Shown here: positions 36,543-43,668 of the stretch, one piece after another
Layout of the letters: every line of letters starts with the position of its first letter
Numbering within the stretch: the stretch's first letter is position 1
Source: Pseudomonadales bacterium
GTDB taxonomy: Bacteria; Pseudomonadota; Gammaproteobacteria; Pseudomonadales; Pseudohongiellaceae
Direction of reading: 5' to 3'
Length of the DNA stretch: 43,668 bases
Assembly (NCBI GenBank): GCA_023256835.1
Contig: JALREE010000146.1
Location: 1 to 43,668, forward strand
The notes under the pieces: model-generated
Databases searched by the model: none
What the model saw: the letters and a program-made list of their open reading frames with translations, nothing else
Told to the model about the DNA's origin: nothing
Made by a program: the position numbers and the translations under genes

Positions 36543-38756
36543 TCAGTCGGCCGTCAAACGGACGGGCACGGCCTTGAAGCCCGGCGTCTGGCTGCGCGGG
36601 TCGGTGTGCAGCGGCACCAGCACATTGGCTTCCGGGAAATACATCAACAGATTCCCGCGCCGGATATCGAAGGGTTTCACCTTGAGTCCGGCAAGCCTGC
36701 CCGCGCTGCTGGTCAGGGTGACACGCTGATCCTCCTGCAGGCCGGCCGCGCGCATGTCGGCTGGATGCATCATCACGATCTGCCGCTCGCTCTGGCGCCG
36801 GTAGGTATCCTTGTCCGAGTACACGATGGTGTTGAACTGGCCTTCGCTGCGCACCGTGCTGAGCATGAATTCACGATCGCCAAGAACGGGGCGCGCCGCC
36901 TGTGCAGTCGGGCGCAGGAAGTGCGCGCGCCCGTCCGCCGTGGCGAAGCGCGGTTGCTCGAGATGGCGCTCGCCGACATGGAATTCCTGCCTCGTGTCGT
37001 CGATCTCGCCCAGCGCGGCGTACCCGGGGATCACGCGGGCAATCGCCTGGCGGATACTGCGATGTGCCGCGAAGGCCGAAAAATCCAGGATGTCGCGCGG
37101 GATCACCCGCTCGGCAATGCGGCTAAGCAGCTCGACTTCGGAACACAGGCCCTCTATGCGCTCGAAGCCGCCGTCGCTCAGGCGCACGTAATTGAACATG
37201 GACTCCTGCGTGGTGGGCTGTGTCTCTTCGTCACGCACGCGAATCGGCAGCACCAGACATTCCTCGCCGAGACCATGGACGTGGCCGAGGTTGAGTGTCG
37301 AGCTGAACTGGACCCGGAAGGGAATGGCCGCGAGAGCACGCGCCGCGAACTGGCTGTCAGGACTCGCGGCATACAGATTGCCGCCGAGCAGCACGGCCGC
37401 ATCGATGCGCCCCTCCTGCGCGGCACGCAGGCAGGCCAGGGTGTCCATGCCGGCCGTCTGCGGCAGACGTATGCCGAGGCTGGTCTCGAGGCGTTCGAAC
37501 ACCTGCTGTTTCAGCGCCGGGGTGACGCCCATCGAGCCCACGCCCTGCACATTGCTGTGCCCCCGCAGCGGCAGCAGACCCTTGCCGGGTGCGCCCAGCA
37601 TGCCGCGCAGCAGCGCCAGATTGCTGATGGCCTCGATGTTCTCCACGCCGTGTCGATGATGCGTGACGCCCATGCCCCAGGCGAACACGCAGGCATGACT
37701 GCGCTGGTACAGCTGCGCCAGCTGCTGCAGCTGTGCCGGCTCCACGCCGGATTCCTCGCACAGTCGCGACCAGTCGAGTGCGCGCAAGTGATCGGCGTAC
37801 TCGGCAAATCCCGCGCAGTGTTCGGCAATGAAGCGGGCATCCTCGCCGCCATTCTCAAGCACCGCCTTGGCGATGCCTTGCAACAGTGCCAGGTCGCCTC
37901 CGACATGGGGTTGCACATAGAGCGAAGCCACGGGGGCACCCCCGACGATCATGGAATGCAGATGGCTCGGCGAGGCGAAACGCAGCAGGCCAGGCTCGCG
38001 CGCCGGGTTGATCACGATCACCTGGCCACCGCGACGGCGGCACTCGATCAGCACCTTGAGAAAGCGCGGGTGGTTGGACGCCGGATTGGCGCCGATCACG
38101 AAGAATGTGTCGGCCAGCGGCAGATCCTGGAACTGCACTGAGGCCGTGCCGGTCCCGATGGCGGCCTGCAGGCCCACGCCCGAGGCCTGATGGCAGTAAT
38201 AGGAGCAGTTGTTCACATGATTGCTGCCGAACACCCGGGCGAACAACTGCAGCAGAAAGGCGGCTTCATTGGACGACCGGCCGGAGGCGTAAAAGAAGCT
38301 GCGCTGGGGGTCCGTGCCTTGCAGCCGCTCGCTGATCCGCGTGATGGCCTCGTCGTGGCTGATCACCTGATAGCGATCAGCGCCTGGCGCCTTGTACAGT
38401 GGGTGCGCGAGACGGCCCAGCGCTTCGAGTTCGCGGCCGCTGAGGGTGGCGAGATCCTGCAGCGACGTCTGCTCGAACAGGGCCCGAGGAATGGCGGGGC
38501 GCAGATCGCCCGACTGGGCCTGCAGGTTCTTGTTGCAGATCTCGATGCCATGGCTGTGTTCGTTGTGCAGACCGCCGCGCTGACCACCGGTGCCGAACGC
38601 GCAGGCCTTGCAGGTGTTCTTCGAGCGCACTGCTTCGGCCAGCCGGCGCGGACCGGCTTCGGCGGCAAGCCCGAGGACATAGCGCACGGCCTTCAGACCA
38701 CCGCCGGTGGGCAGGGACTTTGTGTCGAGCACCGCGTCGGTGACGGGCGACTTCAC
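36543..38756 (-). CDS. Molybdopterin oxidoreductase of the FdhF/YdeP family
   Basis: The ~737-residue cytoplasmic protein shows KNTCKACAFGTGGQRGG near residue 47, FYASGRSSNEAAFLLQLFARVFGSNHVNN, and YYCHQAS with C188 as likely molybdenum ligand, then the two pterin-guanine-dinucleotide binding regions (FVIGANPASNHPR, FAWGMGVTHHRHGVENI, RGHSNVQG) and the C-terminal MoCo-binding barrel. The N-terminal 4Fe-4S cysteines of true formate dehydrogenases are reduced, as in YdeP-type proteins. The GTG at 38756 is preceded by AGGAA and overlaps the upstream stop as GTGA. Substrate unknown; acid or redox stress roles are reported for YdeP. No fdhD or electron-transfer subunit is adjacent. Confidence 0.88.
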   Translation of the reverse strand: MKSPVTDAVLDTKSLPTGGGLKAVRYVLGLAAEAGPRRLAEAVRSKNTCKACAFGTGGQRGGLHNEHSHGIEICNKNLQAQSGDLRPAIPRALFEQTSLQDLATLSGRELEALGRLAHPLYKAPGADRYQVISHDEAITRISERLQGTDPQRSFFYASGRSSNEAAFLLQLFARVFGSNHVNNCSYYCHQASGVGLQAAIGTGTASVQFQDLPLADTFFVIGANPASNHPRFLKVLIECRRRGGQVIVINPAREPGLLRFASPSHLHSMIVGGAPVASLYVQPHVGGDLALLQGIAKAVLENGGEDARFIAEHCAGFAEYADHLRALDWSRLCEESGVEPAQLQQLAQLYQRSHACVFAWGMGVTHHRHGVENIEAISNLALLRGMLGAPGKGLLPLRGHSNVQGVGSMGVTPALKQQVFERLETSLGIRLPQTAGMDTLACLRAAQEGRIDAAVLLGGNLYAASPDSQFAARALAAIPFRVQFSSTLNLGHVHGLGEECLVLPIRVRDEETQPTTQESMFNYVRLSDGGFERIEGLCSEVELLSRIAERVIPRDILDFSAFAAHRSIRQAIARVIPGYAALGEIDDTRQEFHVGERHLEQPRFATADGRAHFLRPTAQAARPVLGDREFMLSTVRSEGQFNTIVYSDKDTYRRQSERQIVMMHPADMRAAGLQEDQRVTLTSSAGRLAGLKVKPFDIRRGNLLMYFPEANVLVPLHTDPRSQTPGFKAVPVRLTAD

Positions 38757-39145
38757 GGGGTTTCCTGCAGGCCGAGCACTTCCATGCGCTCGCTGGAGGC
38801 GACCGTCACCCGCACGCCCTGCACGGTGGTGAAGGCCCGCTCGTCCAGCTCGCTGCGGCGTACTTCGTAGGTGATCGGCGCGCTGCCGCCCTCGCGGTGC
38901 AGCACGACCTGCAGCACGGCGTTGTCCTGTTGCCACTGCAGATAGTAGAGATAGCTGCCCAGCCCGAGGATCAGGGCCAGCAACAGCCAGGCGGCGAAGC
39001 GGTAATCGTTGAGCTCCGGGGGCGCCGTCTGTGCCAGTGCGCGGCCATGGCCGACAGCATCGCGCAGGCGCTGTTGACGCACCTGGCGCAGCCACAGCAG
39101 GCCGAGCAGCACGATAATGAAAGTCAGAAGAATTTTTCCGAGCAT
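38753..39145 (-). CDS. Small two-helix membrane protein coupled to the molybdo-oxidoreductase
   Basis: The 130-residue protein has helix 1 at 3-20 (GKILLTFIIVLLGLLWL), a basic cytoplasmic loop (RQVRQQRLRDAVGHGR), helix 2 at ~49-68 (FAAWLLLALILGLGSYLYYL) and a periplasmic/beta-like tail with VTVASSERMEVLGL. I do not recognise a characterised family. Its stop overlaps the start of the oxidoreductase gene by 4 bases, so they are translated together; the membrane protein might anchor or supply electrons to the enzyme, though no cofactor ligands are obvious. Confidence 0.7.
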   Translation of the reverse strand: MLGKILLTFIIVLLGLLWLRQVRQQRLRDAVGHGRALAQTAPPELNDYRFAAWLLLALILGLGSYLYYLQWQQDNAVLQVVLHREGGSAPITYEVRRSELDERAFTTVQGVRVTVASSERMEVLGLQETP

Positions 39146-39232
39146 GCCTGGGCCCGCGTGATCGCTTTGCCGGCATCATAGCAGCGTGCTTCGCGGCTTC
39201 GCCAGCACGCAGGCTCTGCGTCCATGCGCGGA

Positions 39233-39262
39233 TTGTGGCCGCCGCCCGGGCAGTGCCATAAT
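39233..39262 (+). promoter_or_regulatory. Weak promoter candidate for the alcohol dehydrogenase-like gene
   Basis: TTGTGG (39233-39238), 18-base spacer, CATAAT (39257-39262). The -10 is good (5 of 6), the -35 poor. It lies in the 194-base divergent spacer before ATG 39340. Confidence 0.3.
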
Positions 39263-39304
39263 ACCGGCCCACACACGCGGGCACTCCCTGCCGACCCCCA
39301 AGCG

Positions 39305-39316
39305 CGAGAATTCTCG
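39305..39316 (+). promoter_or_regulatory. Palindrome in the alcohol dehydrogenase leader
   Basis: CGAGAATTCTCG is a perfect 12-base palindrome 23 bases before ATG 39340 and just upstream of the ribosome site GAGGAA. It may be an operator or a leader structure. Confidence 0.35.
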
Positions 39317-39339
39317 AAGAAAAACAAAGAGGAAGCACC

Positions 39340-40365
39340 ATGAAAGCCGTTGGAGTTCACAATTCACTGCCCGTGACAGATCCCCAGGCCCTGCAGGATG
39401 TCGAGATCCCGGCACCCGTCGCCAGCGGACGTTTCCTGCTGGTGCGAGTGCGCGCCGTCTCCGTCAATCCCGTGGACACCAAGATTCGTCTGAATGCCGG
39501 CAGCCGGCTGGAACAGCCCCGCATTCTCGGTTGGGACTGTGCCGGAGTGGTGGAAGCGGTGGGTGAGCAGTGCTCGCTGTTCAAGCCTGGCGATGAAGTC
39601 TATTACGCAGGGGATGTGACCCGCGCCGGCTGCAACAGCGAACTGCATCTGATCGACGAGCGCATCGTGGGCCGCAAGCCGTCCACGCTGTCCTTCGACG
39701 ACGCGGCCGCAATGCCGCTGACCACGATCACCGCCTGGGAGGCGCTGTTCGAGCGTCTGGGCATCGCGAGGGATCGTGCTGCCAACAAGGGCAAGTCCAT
39801 CCTGATCATCGGCGGTGCCGGGGGCGTGGGCTCCATCGCGATCCAGCTGGCCAAGCAGCTTGCCGGACTGCACGTGATTGCCACCGCCTCGCGTCCGGAG
39901 ACGGAAAAATGGTGCATGGAGATGGGTGCCGACGAAGTCATCAATCATCGCGAGGCGCTGGCCGACGAGTTCAAGCTGATCGGCTGCAGCAGCGTGAACT
40001 ACATCCTTTGCCTCGTGGGCACTGCCCAGCACTGGCATGGCATGGCCGATGTGATCGCTCCCCAGGGCCGCATCTGTCTGATCGTCGACACTGAAGCGAA
40101 CCAGCCAGTCAATATCAACCTGTTCAAGCCCAAGAGCGTGTCCATCAGCTGGGAGTTCATGTTCACGCGTGCCCGCTTCCAGACGCCGGACATGGCGGAA
40201 CAGGGCGTGCTGCTGAACGAGGCCGCACGTCTGCTCGACGACGGGATCCTGCGGCACACCCGCACCGAACACTACGGGCCTCTCAATGCCGCCAATCTGC
40301 TCAAGGCGCATGCGAAGCTCGAGTCCGGCACCATGCTGGGCAAACTGGTACTGACGGTCGGCTGA
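39340..40365 (+). CDS. Zinc-type alcohol dehydrogenase family (quinone-reductase-like) oxidoreductase
   Basis: The 341-residue protein belongs to the medium-chain dehydrogenase/reductase family: GroES-like N-terminal domain (RVRAVSVNPVDTKIR, ILGWDCAGVVEAVG, FKPGDEVYYAG) and Rossmann NADPH-binding domain with GGAGGVGSIAIQLAK near residue 158. The catalytic and structural zinc cysteines of true alcohol dehydrogenases are absent, as in the zinc-independent 'adh_fam_1'/quinone reductase-like branch. It likely reduces quinones or enones with NADPH in the cytoplasm. GAGGAA precedes the ATG at good spacing. Forty-nine bases separate it from the next small gene. Confidence 0.9.
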   Translation: MKAVGVHNSLPVTDPQALQDVEIPAPVASGRFLLVRVRAVSVNPVDTKIRLNAGSRLEQPRILGWDCAGVVEAVGEQCSLFKPGDEVYYAGDVTRAGCNSELHLIDERIVGRKPSTLSFDDAAAMPLTTITAWEALFERLGIARDRAANKGKSILIIGGAGGVGSIAIQLAKQLAGLHVIATASRPETEKWCMEMGADEVINHREALADEFKLIGCSSVNYILCLVGTAQHWHGMADVIAPQGRICLIVDTEANQPVNINLFKPKSVSISWEFMFTRARFQTPDMAEQGVLLNEAARLLDDGILRHTRTEHYGPLNAANLLKAHAKLESGTMLGKLVLTVG

Positions 40366-40414
40366 ACCACGGTGTCTGCGCACACCGCCCCGGCCACCCA
40401 CAGGAGACGATGAA

Positions 40415-40636
40415 ATGGATCGCATGATCGGCATCTTGCAACTGCTGCTGTCCGGGGTGCTCGGCACCATGGCGCTGGCCACGCTCTACAATATCGTGCT
40501 GATCGCCATGCGCCCCGAGACCACGTCGGTCGCGAGTGCCGCCATGGGGCAACTGGTCGTGGTGATCTTCCTGGCCGTCTGGTCCAGGGTGTTCTTCGTG
40601 AAAGGGCAGGAGCGGGTGCGCAGCAGGAAGTCATGA
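40415..40636 (+). CDS. Small two-helix membrane protein coupled to ribF
   Basis: The 73-residue protein has two predicted helices (IGILQLLLSGVLGTMALATLYNIVLIAM and MGQLVVVIFLAVWSRVFFV) and a basic tail. GGAG eight bases before ATG 40415 and the ATGA overlap of its stop with the ribF start argue for a real gene. No family recognised. It may serve as a translational lead-in for ribF. Confidence 0.65.
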   Translation: MDRMIGILQLLLSGVLGTMALATLYNIVLIAMRPETTSVASAAMGQLVVVIFLAVWSRVFFVKGQERVRSRKS

Positions 40637-41592
40637 GAGTCATCGAGGACGTTGCCTCCTTCCGGCAGCATCACCAACGCAGCGTGCTCACCATTGGCAA
40701 GTTCGATGGCGTGCACACCGGGCACCAGCTGATCCTGCAGCAATTGCGCAGCAAGGCCGCCGAACACGGTGCACCTGCCATCGTCGTGCTGATCGAGCCG
40801 CACCCCGAGGAATTCTTCGCCGCCACCCCGCAGGACTGTCCCGCACGCCTGAGTGAGCTGGAGGAAAAGCTGGTGCTGCTGGAAGCCCAGGGCGTCGATG
40901 TCGTGTACAAGCTGCGCTTCGATGCGCAGCTGCAGGCCCAGAGCGCCGAGGACTATGTGCAGGAGTTTCTGGTGGACGGCCTGGGCGTTGTGTGCCTGAT
41001 CATCGGCAGCGATTTTCGTTTCGGGCACAGACGGCGCGGCGATTTTGCCATGCTGCAGGCGTTTGGCGAGCGCCATGGTTTCGAACTGGTGGAGTCAGCC
41101 AGCTGCGAGCACCAGGGCGTGCGCATCAGCAGCACCTATGTGCGGCAGCAATTGCAGCAGGGCCACTTCGACCTGGTGGAGCTGCTGCTCGACCGCCCCT
41201 ACGGCATCGCAGGCACCGTGGTGAAAGGGCAGCAGCTCGGGCGCGACCTCGGCTTCCCCACCTGCAATGTGAAACTCAATCGCAAGTCACTGCCACTGCA
41301 CGGTGTCTATGCCTGTGAAGTGCAGGTGAACAATGCGGACCTGGCCGAGCGTTTCCTCAAGGGCGCGGCCAACATCGGCTATCGTCCGACCGTGACGGAC
41401 AGCAGCAAGGCCGTGCTGGAGGTGCATCTGCTGGATTTCGACAGCGACCTCTACGGCGAACACATCACGGTGATCTTCCGCCACAAGATCCGCGACGAGC
41501 AGAAGTTCGCCTCGCTGGCGGACCTGCAGGCCCGCATCGCCATCGACGTGCAGACGGTACGGGACTTCTTCGCCAGGGACATGCCCCTGTGA
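40633..41592 (+). CDS. ribF: Bifunctional riboflavin kinase / FAD synthetase
   Basis: The 319-residue protein makes FMN and FAD from riboflavin. The N-terminal FAD-synthetase domain has LTIGKFDGVHTGHQ with the nucleotidyltransferase HxGH motif, and the IGSDFRFGHRRRGD and ISSTYVRQQL segments. The C-terminal kinase has GRDLGFPTCNV (the PTAN-type motif as PTCN) and GVYACEV. Length is normal. It is followed 38 bases later by ileS, the common order in gammaproteobacteria. Confidence 0.97.
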   Translation: MRVIEDVASFRQHHQRSVLTIGKFDGVHTGHQLILQQLRSKAAEHGAPAIVVLIEPHPEEFFAATPQDCPARLSELEEKLVLLEAQGVDVVYKLRFDAQLQAQSAEDYVQEFLVDGLGVVCLIIGSDFRFGHRRRGDFAMLQAFGERHGFELVESASCEHQGVRISSTYVRQQLQQGHFDLVELLLDRPYGIAGTVVKGQQLGRDLGFPTCNVKLNRKSLPLHGVYACEVQVNNADLAERFLKGAANIGYRPTVTDSSKAVLEVHLLDFDSDLYGEHITVIFRHKIRDEQKFASLADLQARIAIDVQTVRDFFARDMPL

Positions 41593-41630
41593 TCGATCCA
41601 TGAATTCGAGACCAACGACGAGACTGAGAA

Positions 41631-43668
41631 ATGACTGACTACAAGAGCACCCTGAACCTGCCGCAGACGGACTTCCCCATGAAGGCCGCTCTGGCGCAGC
41701 GCGAACCGCAGATGCTGGCCCGCTGGCAGGCCATGGATCTGTACGGCCGCATCCGGGCGGCACGTGCGGGAGCGCCCCGCTTCATCCTGCATGACGGTCC
41801 GCCCTATGCCAACGGCGAACTGCATCTGGGCCACTCGGTCAACAAGACGCTCAAGGACATCATCGTCAAGTCGCGCACGCTGGCCGGCTTCGACGCGCCC
41901 TATGTGCCGGGCTGGGATTGCCACGGCCTGCCCATCGAGATCAATGTCGAGAAGAAACTGGGCAAGGCCGGCAAGAAGGTCTCCTTCGCCGAGTTCCGCA
42001 AGGCCTGCCGCGAGTATGCCGCGAAGCAGGTCGAGATCCAGAAGGCCGACTTCGTGCGTCTGGGCGTGCTGGGCGACTGGGACAATCCCTACCTGACCAT
42101 GGATTACAAGACCGAGGCGGACACCGTGCGGGCGCTGGGACGCATCGCGCAGAACGGCCATTTGGTGAAGGGCTACAAGCCAGTGTACTGGAGTGTCGTG
42201 GGCGCCTCCGCCCTGGCCGAGGCTGAAGTCGAGTATCAGGACAAGACTTCATTCGCCATCGATGTCCGGTTTGCGGTGGCCGACAAAGCCGGCTTCCTGG
42301 CGTGTTTCGGTGCTGCGGTCTCTGTCCCCGAGGGGGCACCGCTGTCCGTCGTCATCTGGACCACCACCCCCTGGACGCTGCCCTCCAACCAGGCCGTGTG
42401 CCTGAACGCCGAGCTGGATTACGCGCTGGTGGACTGCGAGCTGGAGAACGGCCGCGAGACCCTCGTCGTGGCGGCCGCCATGGTCGAGGACATCCTGCAG
42501 CGCTATGGCTGCGAGAACTACGAAGTGCTGGCCACCGTGAAAGGCAAGGCGCTGGAGAGGCAATTGCTGCAGCACCCGTTCGTGAGCCGTCAGGTGCCGG
42601 TGATCCTCGGCGCCCACGTCACCACCGACGCCGGCACCGGCGCCGTGCACACCGCGCCCGATCATGGAGTGGACGACTTCAACGTCGGTCGCGAATACGG
42701 CATCGGCACGCTCAACCTGGTGGACGACGAAGGCGTGTTCACCGCAGCCGCCGGCGAGTTCGCGGGCGAGCATGTCTACAAGGCCGACGAGCGCGTCATC
42801 GAGGTGCTCAAGCGCGAGCACGCGCTGGTGGCGCTGAAGAAGATCGTGCACAGCTACGCGCATTGCTGGCGCACCAAGACGCCGCTGATCTACCGCGCCA
42901 CGCCGCAGTGGTTCATCAGCATGAACGAGCAGGGGCTGCTCGCCGCCGCGCTCGATGCCACGGCGAAAGTGCAGTGGATTCCCGACTGGGGCCAGGCCCG
43001 CATCGAGCTGATGCTCAAGGGCAGCCCGGACTGGTGCGTCTCGCGTCAGCGCACCTGGGGCGTGCCGATCACCCTGTTCGTGCACAAGGAAACCCAGGCA
43101 CTGCATCCGCGCACGGCTGAACTGGTGGAGGAAGTCGCCCTGCGCATCGAGAAGGGCGGCATCGACGCCTGGTTCGAGCTGAGCGCCGAAGACCTGCTGG
43201 GCGAGGAAGCCGCGCAGTACAGCAAGGTAACCGACACGCTGGATGTGTGGTTCGACTCCGGGGTCACGCACTACGCCGTGCTGCAGCAGCGCGAGGGGCT
43301 GGGCTTCCCGGCCGATCTCTATCTGGAAGGCTCGGATCAGCATCGCGGCTGGTTCCAGTCTTCGCTGAAGACGTCCATCGCCATGTACGGCTGCGCGCCC
43401 TACCGTCAGGTGCTGACCCACGGCTTCACCGTCGACGCCAAGGGCTACAAGATGTCGAAGTCCCTGGGCAACACCATCTCGCCCAAGGAAGTGTTCCAGG
43501 AATACGGCGCCGATGTGCTGCGCCTGTGGGTGGCTTCCACCGATTTCCGCGGCGAGATGACGGCGTCGAAGGAAGTGCTGCAGCGTGTGGCCGACAGCTA
43601 CCGCCGCATCCGCAACACGGCGCGCTTCCTGCTGGCGAATCTCACCGGCTTCGACCCGGCAGTGAATC
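41631..43668 (+). CDS. ileS: Isoleucyl-tRNA synthetase, 3' end cut by window
   Basis: ATG 41631 opens a frame that runs to the window end (679 codons visible of about 930-940). Class I signatures are in frame with each other: HLGH at 65-68 ([17 protein letters not shown]) and KMSKS at 607-611. The CP1 editing domain shows [14 protein letters not shown] and [33 protein letters not shown] is like the pseudomonad-type enzyme. It charges tRNA-Ile. The C-terminal anticodon-binding and zinc region lie beyond the window. The start agrees with [17 protein letters not shown], the family N-terminus. lspA would be expected next. Confidence 0.97.
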   Translation, partial: MTDYKSTLNLPQTDFPMKAALAQREPQMLARWQAMDLYGRIRAARAGAPRFILHDGPPYANGELHLGHSVNKTLKDIIVKSRTLAGFDAPYVPGWDCHGLPIEINVEKKLGKAGKKVSFAEFRKACREYAAKQVEIQKADFVRLGVLGDWDNPYLTMDYKTEADTVRALGRIAQNGHLVKGYKPVYWSVVGASALAEAEVEYQDKTSFAIDVRFAVADKAGFLACFGAAVSVPEGAPLSVVIWTTTPWTLPSNQAVCLNAELDYALVDCELENGRETLVVAAAMVEDILQRYGCENYEVLATVKGKALERQLLQHPFVSRQVPVILGAHVTTDAGTGAVHTAPDHGVDDFNVGREYGIGTLNLVDDEGVFTAAAGEFAGEHVYKADERVIEVLKREHALVALKKIVHSYAHCWRTKTPLIYRATPQWFISMNEQGLLAAALDATAKVQWIPDWGQARIELMLKGSPDWCVSRQRTWGVPITLFVHKETQALHPRTAELVEEVALRIEKGGIDAWFELSAEDLLGEEAAQYSKVTDTLDVWFDSGVTHYAVLQQREGLGFPADLYLEGSDQHRGWFQSSLKTSIAMYGCAPYRQVLTHGFTVDAKGYKMSKSLGNTISPKEVFQEYGADVLRLWVASTDFRGEMTASKEVLQRVADSYRRIRNTARFLLANLTGFDPAVN

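Overview
The window is a GC-rich bacterial chromosome segment with densely packed genes. A gammaproteobacterium fits best: ribF is followed directly by ileS, glnK by amtB, a RegB/RegA (RoxS/RoxR)-type redox two-component pair is present, and there are an RND efflux pump, a TonB-dependent receptor and outer-membrane barrels typical of a Gram-negative envelope. I see no tRNA, rRNA, CRISPR array, insertion sequence or phage gene. The genus cannot be read from the sequence.

Region 1 (1-15257, + strand) is one long operon of eight genes: DUF4175-like membrane protein, VWA/GATase-like membrane protein, caspase/legumain-fold protein, TPR protein with a gluzincin-type peptidase domain, DUF4159 protein, MoxR AAA+ ATPase, DUF58 protein and BatA-type VWA membrane protein. 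Most junctions overlap or abut. The set looks like an envelope assembly or quality-control machine built round MoxR and VWA proteins, with two protease-fold proteins, one of which contains no cysteine at all. The left edge is odd: the first ~730 bases encode the middle of an acyl-CoA dehydrogenase joined in frame to the DUF4175 protein, most likely an assembly chimera.

Region 2 (15258-23230) holds a terminator, a small secreted TPR-like protein, then on the - strand an RND transporter, its periplasmic adaptor, and the RegA/RegB-type regulator and kinase. Region 3 (23231-31874) holds a methyltransferase-acetyltransferase fusion, a TonB-dependent receptor divergent from a BlaI-type repressor and an M56 membrane peptidase, an outer-membrane barrel, and a DUF6351 (tannase-like) lipoprotein.

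Region 4 (31875-39145, - strand) holds amtB, glnK with NtrC-like upstream sites, an MFS transporter, a SirB2-like protein, a secreted alpha/beta hydrolase, a molybdopterin oxidoreductase of the FdhF/YdeP type and a small membrane protein coupled to it. Between the SirB2-like gene and the MFS gene lies a compact unit: promoter with a perfect palindrome in its spacer, a 36-codon ORF, and a strong intrinsic terminator ahead of the MFS start. It reads like a leader-peptide attenuator or an independent small gene and is the most interesting undescribed element here. Region 5 (39146-43668, + strand) holds a zinc-type alcohol dehydrogenase homologue, a small two-helix membrane protein coupled to ribF, and the 5' two thirds of ileS, cut by the window end.
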